Source of the DNA: Streptosporangium album
GTDB taxonomy: Bacteria > Actinomycetota > Actinomycetes > Streptosporangiales > Streptosporangiaceae
Reading direction: 5' to 3'
Length of the DNA stretch: 64,000 nt
NCBI RefSeq assembly: GCF_014203795.1
Contig: NZ_JACHJU010000002.1
Location: 496,001 to 560,000 of the forward strand
Below are positions 1 through 6,517 of this stretch, in pieces. The notes under the pieces are model-generated. The model did no database searches and had not been told where the DNA came from. It was given only the letters and a program-made list of their open reading frames with translations. Positions within the stretch are counted from its first letter, which is position 1, and the number at the start of each line of letters is the position of its first letter. The position numbers and the translations under genes are program-made.

Positions 1-874
1 CGCCCAGGCCGCCGCGGGATACGTCTCCTATTCCCCTGAGGGGGGCGTCGACGAGAGCGGCACGTACACGCTGACCGAGGAGCAGGCGACGGTGTTCGCC
101 GACGGCTCCAGCCCGGTCTTCATGACAGGGCTCGCCGAATTGATCTCGTCGGTCTATCGCGACGAGGCCAAGCTCGTGGACGCGTACCGGGGCGGCAAGG
201 CCCTGGCCTGGGGCGACCACGACCCGGCGCTGTTCAACGGCACCGAACGGTTCTTCCGCCCCGGATACGCAGCCAACCTGCCGGGCGACTGGATCCCCGC
301 ACTCGACGGGGTGCGGGACAGGCTGGTCGCCGGAGCCCGGGTGGCCGACGTCGGCTGCGGGCACGGCGCCTCGACCCTGGTACTGGCCCAGGCCTATCCG
401 GCGGCGCGCCTCACCGGCATCGACTCCCACGGGCCCTCGATCGCGCGGGCCCGCGAGCTGGCCGTACAGGCCGGGGTGACGGACCGGGTGACCTTCGAGA
501 CGGCCTGCGCCGACGACTACCCCGGCACCGGCTACGACCTGGTCTGCCTGTTCGACTGCCTGCACGACATGGGAGATCCCGTCGGCGCCCTGCGGCACGT
601 CCACACGACCCTCGCCCCTGACGGCACCGTGCTGCTGGTCGAGCCGTTCGCGCACGGCCGGTTGCCGGACGACCTCACCCCGGTGGGCCGGCTCTTCTTC
701 AACGCCTCCGCCACGATCTGCGTGCCCGGCGCGCTCTCCCAGGGGGCGACCGGGGCGCTGGGTGCCCAGGCCGGGCGGGAGCGGTTGTTCGACGTGGCCC
801 GGGAGGCGGGTTTCACCCGGATGCGCCAGGCGACCGCCACCCCGTTCAACCTGGTGCTGGAGCTGAAACCCTAG
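1..874 (+). CDS. Class I SAM-dependent methyltransferase, Rv2258c-like (5' end outside window)
   Basis: The reading frame is open from the first bases of the window, so the true start lies upstream; about 290 residues are visible. The first visible residues (YVSYSP...YTLTEEQA) look like the end of the N-terminal winged-helix domain of Rv2258c-type methyltransferases. The Rossmann fold follows, with SAM motif I ADVGCGHGAST coded near position 347 and an acidic motif II (TGID) about 20 residues later. FDCLHDMGDP is typical of motif IV in this family. The family methylates small molecules or is uncharacterised; the substrate cannot be told from sequence. The gene ends 16 bases before a broken, opposite-strand MFS fragment, so there is no operon partner in view. 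Confidence 0.85.
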   Translation, partial: AQAAAGYVSYSPEGGVDESGTYTLTEEQATVFADGSSPVFMTGLAELISSVYRDEAKLVDAYRGGKALAWGDHDPALFNGTERFFRPGYAANLPGDWIPALDGVRDRLVAGARVADVGCGHGASTLVLAQAYPAARLTGIDSHGPSIARARELAVQAGVTDRVTFETACADDYPGTGYDLVCLFDCLHDMGDPVGALRHVHTTLAPDGTVLLVEPFAHGRLPDDLTPVGRLFFNASATICVPGALSQGATGALGAQAGRERLFDVAREAGFTRMRQATATPFNLVLELKP

Positions 875-880
875 CGGGCG

Positions 881-1135
881 GGCCGAGCTCGCCGTTCCAC
901 GTCGGTCGCCCGCCGAGCTGGGGCATGAGCAGGACCGGTACGCTGAACATCAGCATGGCCAGTCCCGTCCCCTGCGCAGCGGCGCCGTTGACGCCCTGGA
1001 GGTAGGTGGGCAGGTCACCATGCCGGCGGGCCCGGCCGCGACGGAGAGGCCGGCCAGGGCCCAGGCTCTGAAGACATTGCGTGAGACCGCGTCTGCTCCC
1101 TGGTCACTCGTGTCATGACCCAAGAGGACGCGCCG
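881..1135 (-). pseudogene. Remnant of a DHA2-type MFS exporter
   Basis: Read on the minus strand, one frame gives NVFRAWALAGLSVAAGPAG and a second frame continues directly as DLPTYLQGVNGAAAQGTGLA followed by MLMFSVPVLLMPQLGG. Together these match the run 'FRxxAxxxxF...LPxYLQxVxGxxxxxTGLAxLPFSxPV' found in the middle of 14-TM DHA2 multidrug exporters. The two pieces are in different frames, so at least one indel has occurred, and neither end of a 14-TM protein is present. No start codon with a ribosome binding site belongs to it. It is a decayed scrap. The intact MFS gene next door belongs to a different (EntS-like) subfamily, so this is not a duplicate of it. Confidence 0.6.
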
Positions 1136-1140
1136 CCGTC

Positions 1141-2358
1141 CTAGCCGTCCCGGCGCCCGTCCGTGCCGGAGAGGACGAACCGCCGGCCCAAGGGGCGCCA
1201 GGCCACGGCCGTGAGCACGGCCATCACCGCCGCCGACACCCAGAAGGGTCCGGCGATGCCGAGCCAGCGGGCGATGGGCCCGCCGACCAGGGCGCCCAGC
1301 GCCGAACCGCCGACGGCGAACATCATGTACACGCTCTGCACCCGGCCACGCAGCGCGTCGGGCACGGTCCGCTGGCGCAGCGTCACGCTGACCGCGCCGA
1401 AGACCGATCCGTGGACGCCGAAGGCGAGCAGGACGGGCCCGGCGACCCACACCGTGGTGGCGAGCGCCAGCCCGACGTGCGTCAGCGTCTCGATGACCAG
1501 GCCGGCCTGGAGCAGCAGCGAGCCGGAGAATCTTCTCTGGAGCCGAGGGGCGATCATCGCACCGGCGAGCGAGCCGGCCGCGGACGCGCTGATGAGGAGG
1601 CCGTAGCCGTACTCGTCGAGGCCGAGGCGCTCACGGCTGTAGAGGACGAGGATCGAGAAGCCGGCGATGAGCGTGACGTTCATCAGGCACAGGGCGAGCG
1701 TGAGCATCCGGAGCGCGGAGTGGTTCCAGAGCCAGCGCATGCCCTCGCCGATGTCGGCGCGCACGGACCGCCGCTCGGCCGGAGCGGCCTGCCGTACGCC
1801 GCGCAGGGTGGAGATCAGTACGGCGGCCAGCGCGAACGTCACGGCGTTGATCCCGAACGGCAGTGCCGCCGCCACCACGAACAGGGCGGCGCCCAGCGGC
1901 GGCGCGGCGAACTGGTTGACCGCGAAGAACACGGTGTGCATGCGCGCGTTGGCGCGGGGGAGATCCTCCGACTTCACGACCATCGGGACGAGCGTGCCCG
2001 AGGCGTTGTCGCCGAGGGTCTCGCACGTGCCGAGCAGGAACCCGGCGGCGTAGATGACCGGGATCGTCGCCACGTCCCGCCACACCGCCAGCGCCAGCAC
2101 ACCCACGATCAGACCGCGGAGCACGTTGACCACCACGATCAGCCGACGGCGGTCGAGGCGGTCCACGAAGACACCGCTGACCAACGAGAACAACACCCAG
2201 GGCAGTTGCTGGACGAACACGGCCAGGCCGACCAGCACCGGGTCGTCGGTGACCGAGGCGACGAGCAACGGCGCGGCGGCCGCCGCTATGCCGTCGCCGA
2301 CGTTGGAGACGGCGGTGGCCGCCCACAACGTGTTGAAGTTCCTGCCGAGTCCTGCCAC
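1141..2358 (-). CDS. MFS transporter, EntS/MefA-like exporter
   Basis: A 405-residue membrane protein with the regular hydrophobic spacing of a 12-TM major facilitator. It opens NFNTLWAATAVSNVGDGIAA, the TM1 pattern of the enterobactin-exporter/macrolide-efflux group (MFS_3). The conserved loop 2-3 motif is visible as GVFVDRLDRRR near residue 65. The GTG start at 2358 is preceded by GACAGGAG at good spacing. The likely role is proton-driven export of a small molecule such as a siderophore or antibiotic; the substrate is unknown. It is divergent from the Nudix gene, with a TACGCA-gatt-TGCGTA palindrome between them that may be a shared operator. Confidence 0.88.
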   Translation of the reverse strand: MAGLGRNFNTLWAATAVSNVGDGIAAAAAPLLVASVTDDPVLVGLAVFVQQLPWVLFSLVSGVFVDRLDRRRLIVVVNVLRGLIVGVLALAVWRDVATIPVIYAAGFLLGTCETLGDNASGTLVPMVVKSEDLPRANARMHTVFFAVNQFAAPPLGAALFVVAAALPFGINAVTFALAAVLISTLRGVRQAAPAERRSVRADIGEGMRWLWNHSALRMLTLALCLMNVTLIAGFSILVLYSRERLGLDEYGYGLLISASAAGSLAGAMIAPRLQRRFSGSLLLQAGLVIETLTHVGLALATTVWVAGPVLLAFGVHGSVFGAVSVTLRQRTVPDALRGRVQSVYMMFAVGGSALGALVGGPIARWLGIAGPFWVSAAVMAVLTAVAWRPLGRRFVLSGTDGRRDG

Positions 2359-2435
2359 CTTCTGCGCTCCTGTCGCCTGGATGCGTAGAAGTATGGCGTG
2401 CTGAGATGCGGTGAAGCAGGACAGGAAGAACGAAA

Positions 2436-2451
2436 TACGCAGATTTGCGTA
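2436..2451. promoter_or_regulatory. Candidate operator between MFS and Nudix genes
   Basis: A perfect 6+6 inverted repeat, TACGCA-GATT-TGCGTA, lies in the 239-bp gap between the divergent genes, in its only AT-richer stretch. It has the size and symmetry of a dimeric repressor site. No regulator gene lies next to it, so the binding protein is unknown. Confidence 0.35.
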
Positions 2452-2597
2452 GGCGATTCGCTCTCAGCCGAGTCCGGAAAACCTGTGGCCGCGCGCCGCG
2501 CCTCTTCCCGGCCTCGGTAGCGTGTGACGGCCCGGAGCCCGTCCGGGAACCGCGCCGCCGATCGGCCGGATCGCCGAATCCACGAGGAGTCTCGTCC

Positions 2598-3485
2598 ATG
2601 ACCGGGTTCACGCTTCCCGACGGTGATTACGGTGTCCCCGGTTCGCTGGCCCGGGTGCTGGCCGACGTCGCGGCCGAGCGGGTCGCTCAGGACGCCATGT
2701 GGGGGTGGCAGGAGCATCCGGACGGCACCGGGCCGGAGCGTACGGCGGCGGCGGACCGGGCCAAGCGTGATCTGGAGGAGGCGAAGGCCGGGGAAGGGGT
2801 GACCTGGCGGCACATCCTGCACGAGGAGGTGCTGGAGGCGTTCGCCGAGGACGACCCGGAGGCGTTGCGCGCGGAGCTGGTTCAGGCGGCGGCGGTCGCG
2901 GTCAAGTGGATCCAGGCCCTGGACCAGCGCGCCGATCCCGGGCCGGCCGCCATCGACCACTCCTCCCGTCCCGCTGATCCCGGCCCCATCGCCACCGGCC
3001 GTTCCCGTCCCGCCGAGGTGGCGCCTTCCCGTCCGGCGGCCGGAGATCGGTTCCGGGCCGTTGTCGACGTGCACGTGCTTCTCGTCCGCGACGGTGCGGT
3101 GCTGCTCGCCCGCCGGGCGAACACCGGGTACGGCGACGGCCGCTGGCATCTGCCCAGCGGACATCTGGAGGAGGGCGAGAACGTGACCGAGGCGGCGATC
3201 AGGGAGGCCCGCGAGGAGGTCGGCGTGACGATCGCCCCGGAGCGTCTTGTCTTCGCCCACGTGATGCACCGCGCGCCGGACCGGGTCGGGCTGTTCTTCA
3301 CCGTGGAGCGCTGGGACGGCGAGCCGTACAACGCCGAGCCGCACAAGTGCTCGGAGATCGGCTGGTGGCCGCTGGACGGGTTGCCGCCGGACACGATCGA
3401 CTACCCCGCGGCGGCTGTCCGGGCCATCGTCGCCGGCCGGGGCCTCGCGTTGCACGGCTGGCCGCAGAGCGGCTCTCTCCGGTGA
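2598..3485 (+). CDS. Nudix hydrolase with N-terminal helical domain
   Basis: A 295-residue protein read from the ATG at 2598, which follows GAGGAG; the frame is open further upstream but without a better start. Residues about 10-110 form a helical domain (RVAQDAMWGWQEHPDGTG ... WRHILHEEVLEAFAEDDPE ... AVAVKWIQALD) that recurs in actinobacterial and phage proteins. A Pro-rich linker leads to a Nudix domain from about residue 150. The Nudix box runs 188-210 as GHLEEGE, seven residues, then REAREEVGV, so it fits GX5EX7REUXEEXGU completely. It should hydrolyse a nucleoside diphosphate-linked substrate with Mg2+. The substrate is not predictable. The N-terminal domain may be a second, all-alpha pyrophosphohydrolase-like module; that is inference. 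Confidence 0.9.
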   Translation: MTGFTLPDGDYGVPGSLARVLADVAAERVAQDAMWGWQEHPDGTGPERTAAADRAKRDLEEAKAGEGVTWRHILHEEVLEAFAEDDPEALRAELVQAAAVAVKWIQALDQRADPGPAAIDHSSRPADPGPIATGRSRPAEVAPSRPAAGDRFRAVVDVHVLLVRDGAVLLARRANTGYGDGRWHLPSGHLEEGENVTEAAIREAREEVGVTIAPERLVFAHVMHRAPDRVGLFFTVERWDGEPYNAEPHKCSEIGWWPLDGLPPDTIDYPAAAVRAIVAGRGLALHGWPQSGSLR

Positions 3486-3527
3486 AGAAGGCCGGGCCGC
3501 GCACTGTCCTGTTTAAGCTTGGTGGCC

Positions 3528-3839
3528 GTGACGAAACTGAGCAAGGCGGAACTGGACGCGTTGGTCGAAGAGGCCACCGTCGACGCCTACGACGAAGACG
3601 AGCAGCTTGCCGGGTTCCACGTCATGATTGCCGACAACCTGGCGCTGCCGTTCCAGACGACCGTCCTGGGGGCGGAGGTCACCGTAAAGGAGATTGATCT
3701 GTTCTGCGGGAGCGGGATCGTCGCGATCTGCGCTCGCGGGTCACATCGGCAGGCGATCGGCATCCTCGACCTTCCGCTGCCGACTCCGCGCCCCGAAGGC
3801 TCGGAGTGGATCGACGCCTACCGGCACTGGGAGTCCTGA
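3528..3839 (+). CDS. Small conserved acidic protein of unknown function
   Basis: About 103 residues from the GTG at 3528; GTG 3522 and TTG 3519 are alternatives, none with a clear ribosome binding site. The acidic stretch EEATVDAYDEDEQLAGF and the motif DNLALPFQTTVLG recur in short actinobacterial proteins often labelled 'calcium-binding'. I see no EF-hand loop that would justify that label. The second half (EIDLFCGSGIVAICARG ... LDLPLP) looks like a compact beta-rich fold. It ends 2 bases before the next gene and is probably co-translated with it. Function unknown. Confidence 0.75.
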   Translation: MTKLSKAELDALVEEATVDAYDEDEQLAGFHVMIADNLALPFQTTVLGAEVTVKEIDLFCGSGIVAICARGSHRQAIGILDLPLPTPRPEGSEWIDAYRHWES

Positions 3840-3841
3840 CG

Positions 3842-5020
3842 ATGAGCGAATACCAGTACTACCAGTTTCTGGCGGTGGACCGTCCCCTGGACGCCCGTCA
3901 GCAGGCCGAGGTCCGTGCGCTGTCCACCCGGGCCCGGATCACCGCGACCAGCTTCACCAACGAATACCACTGGGGAGACTTCCGCGGTGATCCGCGCCGG
4001 ATGATGGAGCGCTACTACGACGCCCATCTGTATCTGGCCAACTGGGGCACTCATCGGGTGATGCTCCGGCTGCCGCGAACGCTCCTCGACATGGACGTCG
4101 CCGAGCAGTACTGCGCCGGAGACCAGGTGACGGCATGGGTTGCGGGCGAGCATCTCATCCTTGACCTGACCAGCGAAGACGAGTCGGGCGAATGGGATGA
4201 GTACGCGGAGGACTCCCTGTCGGCCATCATCGGTGTCCGGGCCGAACTCGGCGCCGGGGATCTGCGACCTCTCTACCTGGCCTGGCTGTCGGCCTTCGGT
4301 GCGTGGGAGCGTGATGAGGACGCCTTCGACTACGCCGATGAGGACGGACTCGAACCTCCGGTGCCGGCGGGGCTGGGGTCGTTGAGCGCGGGGCAGCAGG
4401 CCTTGGCCGATTTCCTCCGCATCGACGCTGATCTGCTCGCTGTCGCTGCCGAGGCGAGTCCGGCGCCGGCCGCCGTGCGAGACGATCCGCGCGAGCTGGC
4501 CACGTGGATCGCGGGCCTGACCGAGGCGGATAAGGCTGAACTGTTGCTGCGGGTCGTCGGGGACCAGGCGGCTCAGGTCCGGGCGGAACTGCTGCGCCGG
4601 TTCCGCGGCGAACCCAAGAACGACTACGGTGATCTTCCCCGGCGTAGCGTGGCCGAGCTGCTGGATGCCGCGGCGGAACGCCGCCAGGAGCGCGAACGCC
4701 GTGCCGCGGTCAGGCGGGCCGAGGAGGAGGCCCGTCGCGAACGGGAGCGGGCCCTGGCCCGGGAGAAGCGGCTGGAAGCGCTGGCCCGGGATGAGGACGG
4801 AGCGTGGCTGCGCGTCGAAACGATGATCGGCACCAAGAAGGCGGGCGAGTACGACGCGGCCGTCGAGCTGCTCAAGGACCTGCGGACCGTCGCCCAGCGT
4901 GCCGACCGTCTCGACGGGTTCACGCGGCGCTTCACGCTCCTGCGGCAGGAGCATCTGCGTAAGCCCAGCCTCATGGCGCGTTTCGACCACGCCGGGCTCG
5001 CCGATCCGCCTACCGGCTGA
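3842..5020 (+). CDS. Conserved uncharacterised protein with C-terminal coiled coil
   Basis: 392 residues from the ATG at 3842. The first about 200 residues hold a highly patterned domain (EYQYYQFLAVDRPL ... LSTRARIT ... TSFTNEYHWGDFRGDP ... LYLANWGTHRVMLRLP) that I recognise as widespread and unnamed in bacteria. Residues about 270-325 are an alternating Arg/Glu/Ala run, almost certainly a long charged coiled coil. The tail (IGTKKAGEYDAAVELLKDL ... LRKPSLMARFDHAGL) is also patterned. No catalytic motif or membrane segment is visible. It follows the small acidic protein by 2 bases, so the two form a pair that may act together. Function unknown. Confidence 0.85.
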   Translation: MSEYQYYQFLAVDRPLDARQQAEVRALSTRARITATSFTNEYHWGDFRGDPRRMMERYYDAHLYLANWGTHRVMLRLPRTLLDMDVAEQYCAGDQVTAWVAGEHLILDLTSEDESGEWDEYAEDSLSAIIGVRAELGAGDLRPLYLAWLSAFGAWERDEDAFDYADEDGLEPPVPAGLGSLSAGQQALADFLRIDADLLAVAAEASPAPAAVRDDPRELATWIAGLTEADKAELLLRVVGDQAAQVRAELLRRFRGEPKNDYGDLPRRSVAELLDAAAERRQERERRAAVRRAEEEARRERERALAREKRLEALARDEDGAWLRVETMIGTKKAGEYDAAVELLKDLRTVAQRADRLDGFTRRFTLLRQEHLRKPSLMARFDHAGLADPPTG

Positions 5021-5112
5021 CGAGGAGTCGGCGGCGTCGGCTGACGACGGCCGAGGTAGATCAACCGACGAGCGGCGGCGTCGATGCTCGCGGGCGGCTC
5101 GGCCCGGTTACC

Positions 5113-5496
5113 GTGGGAGAGGTGGATGAGAACCGGGCACGGCGGGTCGTCGACACGTTGCGCGAGCGCGGCATAGACGCTCACCTGGCGAGAGTCGGCG
5201 TATATCAGTTCGGGGTGCGCGTGTTGCTGCCCGGCGGGCGCGAGGCGGACTGGGACACCGACGGCACCGCGGGCCTCGAAGCCCAGGTGATGCGGAACGG
5301 GATGCTGGTCGGCTTCGTCCCCGTGGTCGAGGGGTCGGAGGACTTCGACGAGGAGCAGGTCGTCGACGCCATCGCGCGGACCGACTACGACCGGCCCATC
5401 GCCCGGCAGCGCGCGGTGGCGCCGCCGCCGGCCGAGCCCCTGCCCCGCCTGGGCGGGCTCTTCCGCCGCTTCCTCGACGGCTTCCGCTACCGGTGA
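5113..5496 (+). CDS. Hypothetical protein, 127 aa
   Basis: Begins at the GTG at 5113 (a second GTG at 5122 is possible) and encodes a soluble, acidic protein. The core pattern, RVVDTLRERGIDAHLARVGVYQFGVRV followed by EADWDTDGTAGLEAQVM and GFVPVVEGSEDFD, suggests an alpha/beta fold. The C-terminal 30 residues are Pro-rich and then basic (RLGGLFRRFLDGFRYR). I do not recognise a family. It precedes the small ORF at 5510 by 13 bases and may share its transcript. Confidence 0.6.
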   Translation: MGEVDENRARRVVDTLRERGIDAHLARVGVYQFGVRVLLPGGREADWDTDGTAGLEAQVMRNGMLVGFVPVVEGSEDFDEEQVVDAIARTDYDRPIARQRAVAPPPAEPLPRLGGLFRRFLDGFRYR

Positions 5497-5509
5497 CGGA
5501 GGAGGGGCC

Positions 5510-5668
5510 ATGTCGATGCGGCCGGTGGACATGCGTCTCCATCGCGCCTCGAGCGGAGACTCCGAGTGGCTTCAGGCGGTTCTCGACCGGGTCGGCCGTG
5601 GCTCCGGGTCACGGGCCGGCCTCGAGCCGGACGGCATGCTCGCTCTCCGGCGGGAGTGGGGGCGGTGA
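5510..5668 (+). CDS. Small ORF (52 aa) coupled to protein-isoaspartate methyltransferase
   Basis: ATG 5510 follows GGAGGAGGGG at ideal spacing, the strongest ribosome binding site in this part of the window. The product contains MRLHRASSGDSEWLQAVLDR and ends LEPDGMLALRREWGR. It resembles, from memory, the extreme C-terminus of CapA/PgsA-type poly-gamma-glutamate proteins of actinomycetes, so it may be a retained tail of such a gene. Its TGA stop (5666-5668) overlaps the GTG start of the next gene by 4 bp, so ribosomes ending here could begin the methyltransferase. It is either a real micro-protein or a coupling leader. Confidence 0.5.
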   Translation: MSMRPVDMRLHRASSGDSEWLQAVLDRVGRGSGSRAGLEPDGMLALRREWGR

Positions 5669-6312
5669 ATATGACCGGAGGCGCTTCTCCCGAAGATCTC
5701 GTCCGGGCCATCCGGGCGGCGGGCGCCCGCGATGAGCGTCTGCTCGAGGCCGTACGGGCGACGCCGCGAGCGGGATTCGTCCCCGCGGACCAGGTCGTGG
5801 TCGCCTACGAGGACGAGCCCATCCCCATCGGGCACGGGCAGGTGACCACGCAGCCTTCGCTGTCGGCAAGGATGATCGAAGGCCTCGGTGTCGCCGGGGG
5901 CGACCATGTGCTGGAGATCGGCACCGGCCTCGGCTTCCAGACCGCGCTGCTCGCTCGCCTGGCCGCCGATGTCGTGACCATCGAGCGGTGGCCGGATCTG
6001 GCCCGGCAGGCACGGTGGAATCTCGCCCGGCACGGGGTCGGCAATGTCGAGTTGCTCATCGGGGACGGCAGCCGCGGTGTGCCGGATCACGCTCCGTACG
6101 ACGGCATCCTCGTGTCGGCCGCGTTCCCCGAGGTCCCCCCGCCGCTGGTCGAACAGCTCCGGCTCGGCGGCCATCTCGTGCAGCCGATCGGATCGGGCGG
6201 GCAGGAGGAGGTCGTACTGTTCCAGCGCACCGTGACCGGGCTGGAGCGTCGGCAGGTCCTCACACTGGCCAGGTTCGTCCGCCTCCACGGACGGTACGGC
6301 TTCCCGGACTGA
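5665..6312 (+). CDS. pcm: Protein-L-isoaspartate O-methyltransferase
   Basis: 215 residues from GTG 5665 (ATG 5671 also possible); the GTGA overlap with the preceding small ORF favours 5665. PCMT hallmarks are present. PRAGFVPADQV ... AYEDEPIPIGHGQVTTQPS is the N-terminal substrate-binding region. VLEIGTGLGFQTALLARL is SAM motif I, and ERWPDLARQARWNL is motif II. The usual PCMT motif I is 'VLEIGTGSGY', here 'GTGLGF', a mild change. The enzyme methylates L-isoaspartyl residues so that aged proteins are repaired in the cytoplasm. The sequence is close to the usual 210-220 aa length. The activity is likely but some actinobacterial PCMT-like proteins act on peptides or antibiotics. Confidence 0.88.
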   Translation: MNMTGGASPEDLVRAIRAAGARDERLLEAVRATPRAGFVPADQVVVAYEDEPIPIGHGQVTTQPSLSARMIEGLGVAGGDHVLEIGTGLGFQTALLARLAADVVTIERWPDLARQARWNLARHGVGNVELLIGDGSRGVPDHAPYDGILVSAAFPEVPPPLVEQLRLGGHLVQPIGSGGQEEVVLFQRTVTGLERRQVLTLARFVRLHGRYGFPD

Positions 6313-6475
6313 GAGCGTCGGTCGACCGGGACCATGCGAGAGGCCAATGCCGGAGGGCGGCCTCCGTACCCCGGGCGTGATGCCGCAAGGCCGGGGCGCG
6401 GATGGAAGCGATCCCCGGCCCCGCGTGCGAGCGGCGCCGGACCGGCCGGTCAGAGCCAGAAGGTGTCGTGGCGGA

Positions 6476-6517
6476 ATTGAACTCCTCTCCGGCCCTCAGG
6501 CCGGGGAGGAGTTCAAT
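6476..6517. terminator. Strong stem-loop terminator between convergent genes
   Basis: A 19-bp stem (ATTGAACTCCTCTCCGGCC pairing with its complement, one G-T wobble) closes a 4-nt loop, CTCA. The right arm contains the TGA stop (6513-6515) of the minus-strand phosphotransferase-like gene. It lies downstream of both converging transcription units and can act for both. There is no long T-run, as is usual in high-GC actinobacteria. Confidence 0.75.

Noticed and set aside
3528-3839. Calcium-binding function for the small acidic protein
   Set aside because: Acidic residues are clustered but no EF-hand or other calcium loop is visible, so I left it as unknown.
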